NCBI GenBank assembly: GCA_020086605.1
Contig: JACBWW010000003.1
Span: 53,682,187-53,746,186 of the forward strand
DNA: 64,000 bases
Origin: Lanius collurio
Taxonomy: Eukaryota > Chordata > Aves > Passeriformes > Laniidae
Direction of reading: 5' to 3'
The notes under the pieces are model-generated. The model was not told the origin of the DNA, made no database searches, and saw nothing but the letters and a program-made list of their open reading frames with translations. The translations under genes were made by a program, and so were the position numbers. This document shows, piece after piece, positions 51,201-62,809 of the stretch. How positions within the stretch are numbered: position 1 is the stretch's first letter; each line of letters starts with the position of its first letter.

Positions 51201-54200
51201 AACTCCTCAGGAGAGGCATTCCAGCTGGTGTGGACTGTCTACATCCTTCCTGGATGCTGCAGTGCATTCCTTTGTTTCCTCTGACCAGACATTTTCTTTT
51301 GTTTAGTCCATCAGTGCCCTGCAAAGTATTCTGTACCTCCTCAGCAATGTGGAAGGCATTGCACAGTCTTTGTCTTCCAGCTCTGAAGTGTCCCCAGATT
51401 TAGCATTTTTATCACATGCTTCTCTTTACTCACTCTGTTAAAAGAACTATTAATTATTGTTTTTAACTTCTCTTACTCAGCACTGAGACGTGAGCTAAAT
51501 AAAGCTTCAGTGAAAGTTAACTAACTGTCAACTTCATGCATATTTATTCTTCATCACCATATACACAGCAGGGTGGCACCCTGAGAGCAGCAGCACAGAT
51601 TCCAGTGCTTCACCCACCAGGGACCAGGACTTTTAAAGAGATTCCTCAGAGTCACTGATTATTGTCCACAAGGAAATGTGCTGATTTAAAGATTTTGCAT
51701 CTACTATGCTGTGCCTCAGTTAGCATTGGGAATTTGCTGTATTTCATGCAATGTGGATTTTAAACATTGAACATTTGACTTCTCTGTTTGTGTATGTGTG
51801 TGTAAGATGCACCTCTTCCCTGAACCCACCTTTATTAATCCCTGCAAAAACGTATAAATTTCCCTCTCAGCTTTCTTCAAAGCTTGTCCTCTCCCAGTGG
51901 GATTTTGCTTTTGAAGCTTACGCTTAAAAGCCTCTGCCTTTTTCTTTTTTTTTTTTTTTTTGCATGGAGATGTCCATACACTTCCATATTTATAGAGGTA
52001 CAAAGATTCTTCTGGCCTACTCTCAGAGTAGGGAATACAGCTTTGTGCTGTAAGACAAGTTTGCACATTACCATGCTCCTTTTCAATCTGCATTCAAGAA
52101 TATCATTACTAGGACAAATATTAAAGGAGCCAAGGGTCAGTGGTGATGGGCCATGAACCAGGATCCTTTCAGTGAACAAGAATTTAAAGGTTCCTCCCAA
52201 GCTTTTAGCAAGAAGCCTATTTTTTAGCAGGTGTAAAGCAGAACTTGTTTGATAAATCTATGTATTGCAGGTTATGGTGTTCACTTGATCTTCAGTGAAA
52301 TTTTCCAGCAAGTATTCCTGCAGCTGCGAGTTCAACTGCAGGAGATGGAAGCATGGCTCCTTGGCTAGGTCTGCTCTTGGACTGGATTAGAACTCACAAG
52401 GCTTGAGAAGTGGAAAATAAAATGAGAGGAAGTGAGTGTTCACCCTATTAAAAACTATTAACACACAGAAGATCAATATACTTTTTCCTATATAAAAACA
52501 GATATTGCAAACAAGAAAGAATAGTAATAATAATAACTTTAAAGTGTACTTTCAGTTAAAGAATTCAGTGCTGCTGCTTTAAATTGTTGATGCTGACTGC
52601 ACAAGGAAAGCTAACATCATTCTGATTTGTTCTGAGAACTTCTCCCTAAAATGTAAAAGCCTTTCTTATCAGACAAAGACTCTCCCTTCTCTGCTTCTGC
52701 CATCTTTTTTCATATTGCTATAAAAAGGCTAACAGTAAATGTCAATGAAAATGAAGGCAATAGGGAAATACATAGAAACTGCTGCTCTGGTCTTTTTTTT
52801 GTTTTTCCTGTGAATTCTTTTAAATAATTTTGATCTGCATCCAGAGCAGTTTATGGAGGCACAAAACAGTGCATGTGGAACAGCAGGCAAGAACGTGGAA
52901 TGAATACTAATGCACTCAAACACCCTCCCCCAAGCTCTCTAAGCCTGGAAAATCCTTCTGCAGCATAACTGCTAGTTCCTGAGGAGGTTGCTTATATCCT
53001 CATGGAGGAAAGTCCTTTACTATTTAATACAAAATTATTATCTTTTCATACACTTTTTGAATTTTTAGAATTTAATACAAAATTTCATCCTTTCCATGTA
53101 GTAGCTTGGGGAAAAAAACCTCTACAGACTGTCATGAATAAATTCTAAAATGCTTTTAGGGAAGACTTTTCAGGCCAATAATAATTTTTATCGGACCTGC
53201 CTGAATACCCCTTGATAAATAAAATGTGTTTTTTTCACAACAGCCAAATCTTGAACTAAATTGATTTGACAGGTAGATTTACCAGGATAAATTTTGACTC
53301 TTCAGTGTAAGAGGAGAACAGAAAAGGGCCACCTGCGAAAAACAGAAGAAAATTGAAAAAATAAAAAAAAATACCCTTTTTCCTGAAAAATATATTATAA
53401 TTTCTGGAAGGTTAAATACTTAAATTATTTAAAACTTTTTGACAGAAAATGCCACAAAAGGCCTTTTTTAATCTTCTAATTTCAGAGGTCTAATTACAAT
53501 CTGACATATCACTCAGAGATGCCAACTGAATTCAGCAAGGTGCACAGCACAGAGTTTGGGGACAGACTGGTATTAGAACTCTTTTTTTCACTAAACCATT
53601 AATTCTGTGAAAGGGGCTATGTGATGTCTGGCCTGCAATAGCAGAAAACTGCAGTCAGTGGCATTCCCTTTTCTGCTCCCTCTGCCTCTCATTTCTCATA
53701 AACTGGGGATCCATTTTGCCTCCCATTCTGCCTATACAATGATTTTACATGTTCAGAGTGTAAATATACTTAGGTAACCATCTGGGAGGACAAATGTAAA
53801 ATTTCAGCCTAATTGTACTATGGATACCTCTCTTTCCTTACACTCAAGGAACTGCAAGGACAAAGTGGCTGCTGTTTCTGCTTATATGCAGAGTTGGAAG
53901 TTGCAAAGAGACAAAAAGTGTCACAATTCCATAACTAAAGACAGCAGATTTACTATTTATAAACCTTGTGTGGCATGGGCTGTTTGCAGAGGTTTGCTTC
54001 CCTGATGCCATTTCTCCACAAAAGGGCAGGGTGGCCCAGTGCAAGACTTTTGAATGAGCTGACTTCAGTTCTCTGCTGGGGCATCACCTCACCCATGCAC
54101 TCCCAGCAAAACATCCACACTGGTGTTCAAGATTTTTTGGCTCTGCAAGAAGGAATGAGATCTGACAATCTTGCAAAGTGGAGCCTGTCATTTATATTTT

Positions 54201-55100
54201 GCCTTTTTAAAAATTCTTTTTTGGTAAAACCCCATATGCTGGTATTGCTAACAGCTGGATTCTGCAATGAGAGGAGCTGTATGATTACCTTGGGTAGGTA
54301 ACTAAGAAGTGTTGCTGACAGGCCTTGGCATTTAGCATGCTGACTGTGACAATGGAAATATTTATTCAAAGCTACTGCATCAATTAGAGTCTGTATTTTA
54401 TTTCACTGCAATATGCTTCTTGGTGCTTTGCTTCATAGCTTATTTAGCAAAATAAGCTCCCTGTTGAATATATCAGCTGACTATTAAAATGAGTGAAAAT
54501 CCATGGCTTTCTATAGCAGCACTGTGCAGAAAAGAGAAAACCAAATTAAATCCAGATATGCTGATGAGAATGGTGAAGGAGATTCACCAGCCACTCTGGC
54601 AACAGCAAAAGCCAGACAGTGATGGTTATCTCTCAATCTGCCTTCTCCCTGCCTCCTGGTGGTTGGAGTTGATTCAACAATGGGAGAGGTCAGAATCCAA
54701 ATTAATGATCTCTTTAATGGAATCTCATAGTCCTACAGTGAAGACCGGTTTCTTCTCTCCCCTTATCTCTATTTATGTTCAGGCAGCCTCACCATCTTCC
54801 CCTTATTTCACCCCTCCCTCCCTCACTCCCTCCCTCACTCCATCTTCTCTCCAAAATGGAGGAGGCATAAAGCCATGATGTTGTTTGCTGCTACTACCAT
54901 ATTCACTTTCCTTGCAAGTTGTGACATCTCTTTTGAGGCCTGTCTTGACTGTTTGCATTTCATACTTCCCTGTTTTACATTCATCACAATGGGACTATGA
55001 CCTCTTGAATGTTTTCCAAATAAATAAGATCTAGGCAAGGTCAAGCATGAGGTAGTGGCACCCCACCCATGAAGAGCAGAGAGTCAGGCACTTCTTTAAA
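45300..55100. other. Intergenic DNA upstream of TNFRSF11B
   Basis: No recognised exon. COLEC10, the usual upstream neighbour in vertebrates, is not visible. Simple repeats include a T17 run at 51945-51961. Two unassigned open stretches (47621-47989 and 49261-49545, plus) are discussed in the findings. Confidence 0.55.
54811..54841. repeat. CCCTCCCTCACT tandem tract
   Basis: Two to three copies of a 12-bp C/T unit make a short polypyrimidine repeat. Confidence 0.85.
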
Positions 55101-55429
55101 CAGCAAATCAGAACTCCAGTGTATGGTGCTGTGCTACTCTCTCACCCTTTTTCTGCTTAAGCAATAGCCATCAGTAATGGTCAGAATGGCTGCATCTGTG
55201 TTAAGTTGGACTCTGGAGAGACAGATACCAACACAACAGCTAAGGGCCATAAGTCTTGCTCAGCAGCTGAGGGCTAGTTGAGCATATGCCAGCCAAAATA
55301 CGGCTGGTATGCAGATACCACTATAAGTCAATCAAGTTATCCCTTAATTAGTGGACAACCCAGGACTTGTTGAACTCTCCTGCACAGCAGCAGTTGCATG
55401 CCAGGATCCCACCTTGAGTGGGGATGCCT

Positions 55430-56095
55430 GCCAGGGTTACTCCTCAAGGCTAAGAGAATCCTTATTATTGCCGGGGGGGCCAGCTGGGGTCTGGGGCACA
55501 GACCCAATAAGCCGTGGCCAGCCCGCAGAGGTGATCCCGTGAGGAACCGTCTCCCAGGGGGTCGTGGCTTCTCTCAGCCCTTGGCTGGGGGTGCCTGCAG
55601 AGATGCCTGGCTCAGCAGGCCATCAGCTCTTAGTGATTCAGGGAGTGATTTCAGCTCTGCTCTGCAAGGCAAACCCCCATGGCCAGGCCCAGATAGAGAG
55701 AGGAGAGGTCCTGCTGGTGGTTCCGCAGAAGCAGCTTTATTCTTCCATCTTCCGCGAAGGGGTGACCAGAGACAGATCCTCTGCCAACTTGGGGTAGAGG
55801 GGTCTCTTTTATGGGGGTACAGAGGTGGGTGTGAAAGGGTGAGAAATCAATGGGTATTAGGGTATTTTACATATAGTTTTCTAGAGGATCATGGGTCTGT
55901 CTTCTTTTGCCATAACCAAAATATGCTGGCTTTCAAAGAGGAGCCTGCAGGAGATTGTGTGACCTCCTTATCTCCAGGCCTTCCTGCCAGGGCAAGGGCT
56001 TGTCAGACCCCACATCTGGAGATTGTGGAGTCTCCTTTATCTCAACATGGGCTTCCTGCTGGGGCAGGGGCCTGTCAGACCCCACACCTTATCAC
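55430..56095 (-). mobile_element. Endogenous retrovirus LTR, second copy, minus strand
   Basis: Same family as the intron-1 LTR. On the minus strand it has a CATAAAAG box (about 55814-55807) and AATAAA at 55741-55736, followed by the matching GC-rich region. Similarity to the first copy runs from about 56080 down to 55485 and then fades, so the 3' limit near 55430 is uncertain. The 5' end carries an extra partial duplication: 'ggcccctg...agcaggaagcc' is followed by a related 'gacaagcccttg...ggcaggaaggcc' block in both copies. No retroviral genes adjoin it. Confidence 0.75.
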
Positions 56096-56570
56096 ATCAA
56101 ATACCCAGTAGGTGAATTGGGAGTAGGAGCACTGAAACTCTTGAAATCTTAGCCAAGCGATGTAAAGGTTTATTGTGTATCTATTATCATTTAGACATAA
56201 ACCACTGACCAACTCTGGGTCTGAGTCTGAATCCAGCTATACCTGAAAATCCTTGCTGGGAAAGAGTTTAGAATGCAAGGGGATCTTTTCTGAACCTCAT
56301 GACTCAAGGGAGGGTCTCCTGACAGTTTTGCCCACTGTCCTCCATGCAGCCCATACCTTGCCATCGAGCCTTGTTAAGCCACTGTCAGATTTACCTTTGA
56401 ACTTTGGTAACTCACTGTCCTATACCAACAAAATGTATCATTGCTTCCATCTTGCGAGGAAGTGCACGACTCCATCTGAGACAAGGTGAGACTCTAATCA
56501 TGGGAGTGTCCCCCATACCCCCGCTGGTTTCATTGTATGCCAAGGCCTCACTCCTGGGATAAGTAAGTAC
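56096..56570 (-). mobile_element. Possible LTR remnant of another family, minus strand
   Basis: Next to the preceding LTR, the minus strand reads ACACAATAAACCTTTACATC (AATAAA near 56176-56170) and then a short pyrimidine-containing tail, like an R-U5. Upstream there is no clear TATA box. The 55430-56095 LTR may have inserted at its edge. The boundaries are guesses. Confidence 0.3.
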
Positions 56571-57906
56571 ATGGGCAACTCTAAGTGTGTCAGTGGCACA
56601 CTGTTTGAATAGGATTACTCACACTATGAAGTACCTTCCTGAACTGGAGCTTCAGTATTGAGTTGAATAGCAGAGAAAAATGCTTTTGAGATCCATTGAA
56701 AAAGTGCTAATTCAAACCCCATGTAAAATGTAGGCTAGTATGAACAGCTATGTTATTTCTCTAAAAAAATATACAGCCATCTTGGCAGAGCTCGCTTGTT
56801 ATTGAATTCATTTTTATTTGTCAAGTTACAGGATATGTAATAATACCGCATATTTTTCTTTTTTATGGAAACTATGCAAAAATACTTGAAGTTCACAAAA
56901 GCTAACAACCTTTAGTAGTCTTCAAAGCACAACTAGAAAATTAACTTTTTTCTTTATGATGGTCCTATTTAAAAATCACTTCTTTTCCTCTGAGAAAATG
57001 GGAAATCTTTTTAATTAGTGCATATCAAGGAAAGAAAATGCAAGTAGATATGGATCAAATAGCACCACTATGAAAGTAGTTATAGATTAAATAACATTTT
57101 TGTTTTACTGCCAACTGTTGTGGAGGTCCTTTGCTTTCTCAGATGTTGAATAGTTGCTTGGGGCAAACATTGAGATTTGTGTGCATTTGTCCCCCATTGC
57201 ATTTGTCCCAATGACTTTTCTGTGAAACCACAGTTAGTGGTATCTCCTAAGGGTATTCACAGTGAAAACTTTGTGCATCATTTTAGGGGTGTTGAAATTA
57301 CTGAAATGCTGTGATTAAGAGACATACAGGAATTTCCCTCACCAGCAGGAGATGAAGTAAACAAGTAAGAAAATTCAATTTCATCATAAACCCATTGGGG
57401 GTTGGGGTTGGGTCACCATGTCAAGCAGTATAGAAAGAATAGCTTGGTTTCCATGTTCATTAAATAGTATTCCTCTCTGCTGAAACTGCAAGCAAGAATG
57501 ATAATTAGTGCTTGCCACTCTCCATTGGACCGACACTGTGAGATGTCTAAATATTCATCTGACTAAAAAGCTGTAGCTTCTTGTGACCTATCTTATTTCT
57601 GAAGCAATTATTTAGAAGTAAAAAATACTGCTTTCTTTTTTCAAACCTCTCTCTCCATCTTAACCTGTTCTAATTTTGCAAAAAATGCACAATTAATTCT
57701 TCCAAAACCCCCAATCACTTATTCCTACAATATTGTGTTGACGTTACTCAAAGGATGACGTGACAGCTGTAACATTTTGCACTGAAGCTATTAGCTGGAT
57801 TAATAGTATTGGCCACATTAATGAACTCCAGACCTGGAGAGACTATTTTGCTTAGAAAACTTGGTTGCTTGTATAGCATAGATAATGCAAATGCTTAGTG
57901 CTCATT

Positions 57907-57990
57907 CACAGAAGATCACAGAATCATAAAATAGTTTGGGTTGGAAGGGATCTTTAAAGGTCATCTAGTTCTACCCCTTTATGTGGAAAT
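57907..57990 (-). mobile_element. CR1 3' end, short copy
   Basis: 'cacagaatcataaaatagtttgggttggaagggatc' followed by 'ggtcatctagttctacccc' is the reverse of a CR1 3' terminus. Only about 85 bp remain before a second CR1 end begins. Confidence 0.85.
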
Positions 57991-58280
57991 CACAGAATAT
58001 TAAGGTTGGAAGGGAACACTGGACATCATCCAGTCCAACCTGCAAAGGCAAGGTCACTCAGAGTGGGTGACACAGGAACTCTGCCAGGTGGGTTTTGGAT
58101 GTCTCCAAACTCTATGACCTCCCTGGGCAGCCAGTTCTAGTGCTCTGCCACCCTCAGTGTAAACAAGTTCTTCCTCCTATTGAGGTGGAACTTCTTGTGT
58201 TTCAGTTTATGGCCACAGGTCCTTGTCCATTTTGGTCACACCCAATTTTGATTGTAAGATCACTTCCTGAAACCCTAAGT
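57991..58280 (-). mobile_element. CR1 LINE 3' fragment, adjoining the preceding one
   Basis: A second, separate CR1 terminus starts here ('cacagaatattaaggttggaaggga', 'ccagtccaacctgc') and continues through 'gacctccctgggcagcc' and 'caagttcttcctcc'. It shows that one CR1 inserted into or beside another in the same orientation. Confidence 0.85.
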
Positions 58281-61200
58281 TGCTGTTTTACTCATTAATT
58301 AAAAACAGCACAAAAAAAGAGTGTGGTTTATCTTGTCTGTGAACACAGAACATCAGCTAATCTTTTATGTTATGCAGTTCACAGAACATCACTCTGCTAC
58401 CTGAGTATTGAGTCCAGCAGCTTTTGTCCACTTTTTCCAAAGGGACATCTTTGTCTGCATTCAAAGACACAGAGAAAGGGGGAATACACCAGTATTGCTA
58501 TTTTGTTCTCATGGTTAACCACCACCAAAATAATTTCCCTACTGGTGCTTTTTTTTTTTTGGTATCTTCTGATTTAAATTATGTAGACAGTTCTTCCTGA
58601 TATCATTGTGAACAACTGAAGCCTCAGTACAACACCTATTTAAATCAAGGGAAACATTCCTATTGATTACAAGGAATATTGAACCAAGCTCTGAATTATA
58701 TATAACACTTTCTGTGGTTTATGAGATGAATGCTAAAGAAAGTCTCTCTTAATTTTCTATCAGAAAGAAAATATGGATGATAGAGAGAATGCTGCCCTCT
58801 CATGGTTTTATGGATAAATATGATCTTATAATATATAAAAAATATAAAATAATATTTTAGGTCACTACATGCTGATCTCTTCTATGTATTGCACTGAAAG
58901 GCATACTTGCAACAGGTATCACTCCTGCCACAAAAAGTGCTGTGAAAGCACTGAGGACACAGCCCATTAATTGCAGACATGAAAGTAATAAAGCTCAAGG
59001 AGAAAGGGTGATGCAAGATTCAAGTTTAGTATCAGTTTCTTTCAATCAATTTTTTAAGCTCCTCCATTCTCCAGATGAAATGTTCCACATGCATGCTTTC
59101 CCTGCTGGAGAAGCCCTGGGTGCCACTGTGCAAGAGGTACAGAAAGTATTTTTCTAGTTTAAGAGCAAGTCAATTCCAAATTACTGGGATCTTTTTCCTC
59201 TCCAAATGAGTAATTGACTGAGCATGCATAAAGGAATAGAAACAGGTACAAAATGAATGAGAGTAAGTCAGGCTTCCTACACATCCTTGGTAGCTGTTGA
59301 ACAGTATGGAACACATCCAGCACACCCAACATACCCAGTGTGTGCAGGACCCAGGGCAGCTGCTGAACCAACTGCAAGATCAGAGCTGGTGTTGGTCTTC
59401 TGTGCCCTCCGTGCACATTCTCTGCCCAGTTCATAATGGCCTTTATTGTCTTTATGACCAGTTGGAAATTCATAATGAAAACATGGCATTAAATAAGAAG
59501 ACCCTGTGTGGTGATTTCCCTGGCAAAGGACTCCTGCAGGCTGTTCAAAGCACGTTTGTAATTTTTTGTGAGAACTTGATATCATACTATATAACTTCAG
59601 ACCGTGAGCACAGTCACACCTCACATTCTGTGGAATCCTTCATCTGCAAAACCATGAAAGAAACCACACCAAGATGTGCAGACCCTCAAAATCTTCAAAT
59701 AAACATTACCCACATTTATCTATCACTTCTGTACTAGGAATAACAAAATTCCATTCTGACTTACTGCTAAACTATGTTGAATTCGGAAAAAAATTCATAA
59801 AGTAAGTACTTGTATTAAAACAAATCATGGGCCAGAACAGACCATTAGGTCATGTAGCCTTTTCTCCTGCATAACAAGAATTTCCCCTAATTACTGCCAA
59901 TATGCTTTGTTTGACTATAACAAAATACTCCAGGAAAGCACTGGTGTGAAAATGTCAAGAAAGATAATTCCTTTCTTCCTTTGTCAGTTTGTGAAGGTTA
60001 AATCTCTGTCATTCTTAAGAGTTTGAGTATTTCTCCTTCACTTCTCACTGAAAGATATGTTTGTCAGTCATCATTTTATAGCCTCATTGACAAAGTATAT
60101 CTTAATTTAATAGATGAATCTTCCAAACAGTTTTTACTCAAAGGATTTTTTTTAATGGAGACTTTCTAAAAAAAAGGCTTTGTCTCCACAATGATATTTT
60201 TAATAGTTTTGGGTGTAATCATGACAATATAATGTAAAATTACTTTTTTTTCCCACATGGGGTCGTAAACCCCAGAAGTTATTGCACTGAAAGGGGAAAT
60301 TCATTCTGGGAATAATATGGCCTACCCATTTTTTCAAAATTGGATTGGGATGTTTTGGTATGGCCATATTAAGGCTAAAAAATTACTTGAATACCAAATG
60401 TGAATATTCAATACATTTCAAATTTTGTTTCAAATTTGTTTTGGGTCAGGTTATAATACTGTAATAGGGTGAATGGCAGCAGAATAATTCTGGTTTCCAG
60501 TTGGAGTCAGGGAAGAAAACCTGTCATATCTATCACAGTCAACCAGATATATCCCTCTGAGCACAGACTGGATTTTACTTCTCGTGAGTGTCCTAGAGAA
60601 AGTCAGAGTCCAGGCTTCCCCAGCTACTCATCTCTGTTTCTCCATGGTGCCAGTGTTGCATGTCACAGTAATCAATTTCAAAATGTCAAAATAAAGTTAG
60701 GATAAAAATATACTGTAATTATTTTTTACTCTTCCATTTCTTTGTATCAGATTTCTGAGTGTCAAGAGTCAGCTCATACACAGAACCATATTAAAAAATC
60801 ACTTGAACATATCCCTTTGTCTCTTCCCAAAGTAATTGCATCAGAAAATACACAGGAGAAGAAAAGCTTATGACAATTAATATTGCCATATGGACCAAAT
60901 AAATATCTGCTTGATACATGCCTACACAAGTGGGCAATTCAGACAGCCAAGCAAGCATACCTTTTCAGTTCTTCTCAAAAGACTCAAATGGAATAAGTGC
61001 CTGGCAAAATTATCTGATAAGGTCCACTTTGGGAACCATCACAAACCTCAAATTTCCATTCCACTAAGAGATCCAATGCTGGCAAACAGAAGGAGATGCA
61101 CTTGTAGCAAATCCACAGATCCAAAGTGAAATACTCAGATGCATCCTCTCTGATTCATACGATGTTGTAGGAGGCTTGTCTCTTATTCAGATACACATCT

Positions 61201-61971
61201 TGCTAACAAGGCTATCCTGTTACCCGTATATTCTGGGTTGAAGTTACAAATGTTTCCCTAATAGAGAGCTGCATTGAAATATGACCACTTTGCATTCATA
61301 ATACTACATTGAAAATGCATATAAGCAATGGTGCAAGTTAAATAATGTTTGTAAAAATTTACCCTGGCATTTTGATTTACCCAGTCTGCTGATAAATGTT
61401 CTTTCTTCCTCTCTGCAGCTCTGCTAAATACAGCATGGCATATTTTATATATTCAGGATTGGAAAGCATTTAATTCATTACATCATACATCTTCAGAACC
61501 TTAACCAGAAATATACTTTGCCAAATATGTATATTTAGCCAGTGGCTAAACCTAATGTTACAGAAAACAACTTCAGAAGTCTGTGCAATCCTAGGAAATA
61601 ATATGCAAGCTCTGTAGCCTGAAGCTTTAGAGAAGTGGCTTATGGACAACACTACAGCTTCCAGGATTAGGTGTAGCCAGGCATGACAACCATTACCATA
61701 ACCCAAGTTGATAAGGAGAAAAAATTATCTTGGTATTTTCATTCTGTATTGTCACAGGCAGATAAATTTTTGGGTCTGTTTCTCCAGAGGAAATAGAGCT
61801 CTGCCTGAAGGGGCTGAAGGGTACATGCCATAGAGCCATCCACCAGTGAACATGAATGAAAGATCCAAGATAAAAGGATTGAAGAATGGGAAATGGCATT
61901 TACTCATAGGTGTCTTTGGGTCCACTGAGCCCAAATTTTCCATCACTGTTGCGTATGGCCAAGTGCCAGAG
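58281..61971. other. Intergenic DNA
   Basis: No recognised gene or repeat. At 59297-59737 both strands have frames above 100 codons in a moderately GC-richer patch, and the minus strand has AATAAAGGCC near 59444; the nature of this patch is unknown. Confidence 0.5.
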
Positions 61972-62179
61972 AGAATTACAGAATAATTTAAATTGGAAGT
62001 GACCTCCAAAATTATTGAGTTCAACCTTTGATTGATCACCACCTTGTTAACTAGACCATCGAACTGAGTGCCACATAGAATCATCTCCTGAACACTTCCA
62101 GGGACAGTAATTCCACCACCTCCCTAAACAAACCATTTCAATGTTTAAAAACCCTTTCTACAAAAAACTTTTCTTGATT
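61972..62179 (-). mobile_element. CR1 LINE 3' fragment cut off by an LTR
   Basis: 'gaattacagaataatttaaattggaagtgacc' followed by 'attccaccacctccctaaac' is reverse CR1. The similarity ends at 62179, exactly where the next LTR begins, so the LTR probably inserted here. Confidence 0.7.
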
Positions 62180-62809
62180 TGTAGTGGGTGGTTAGCCTGT
62201 AGTGCAAGGCACTAACGGAGCTCTTGGGTAAGACAGTCCCTAGTACCAGAGACGACTGTCAGGTTAGGGTGAGAAGAGAAGCCTCTCCCAGAACGCTTTG
62301 TTCTGTTAACTTCATCTACCCCAGTTCTGCTCCCTTGGCCGGCTCATGAGCCTCTACGCCCCCTCTGTACCTTAAATATCCCTGTCCTAGAAGGTTCTCA
62401 CTCCAGGTTCCCCCCATTGGCTCTGTCCCATCGCCACTCCCCCAGAGTTTCCCTATTGGTTTCCATTCCCCAGTACCCCCTTTGTACCGCCCCTATGCCC
62501 TCAGACCATTCGTCCCTGGTGCTTCCCCTGCTCCCGTTCCTAAACCTGGACCCTGCATTGTTTCTTGTCGTTGCCCCTGGAGCCATTGGTGGTGTGGCTG
62601 CAGTAAACCTCCATCTGTGGAACCCCAAACAGACCCTTCCTGCCTCTTTGCTGTCAGCCCGTATTAGCACAGCTATCTGTGCATTTGTGTGTGCACACGT
62701 GTGTGTGTGTGTGTGTGGCTGCCCTGCCGAGCGGCTTACGAGACGCTTTTGGAAGATCGCAGCGCCTTGCGCTCCAGCACATGAGCCACGGAGCACGAGT
62801 TAGGGATAC
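62180..62809 (+). mobile_element. Endogenous retrovirus LTR of a third family, plus strand
   Basis: The segment starts TGTAGTGGGTGG, is GC-rich, and carries CCATTGG/ATTGG (CCAAT-type) boxes at about 62413-62418 and 62454, a TTAAATAT box at 62373-62380, and AGTAAA as a likely poly(A) signal at 62602-62607. TGATT lies on each side (62175-62179 and 62810-62814), a plausible 5-bp target-site duplication. The 3' end reads GGGATAC rather than CA, so the exact end is unsure. A (GT)n run sits at about 62695-62717. The overlapping open frames on both strands inside it are not genes. Confidence 0.65.
62695..62717. repeat. Short (GT)n microsatellite within LTR
   Basis: A run of GT with one CAC interruption lies in the 3' part of the LTR, so it may vary among copies of the family. 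Confidence 0.85.

Noticed and set aside
55398..56111. 237-codon plus-strand frame
   Set aside because: It is antisense to the minus-strand LTR and contains no retroviral or cellular domain.
62398..62803. Overlapping 128- and 132-codon frames on opposite strands
   Set aside because: Both fall in the LTR at 62180-62809, whose promoter and poly(A) motifs explain the sequence better.
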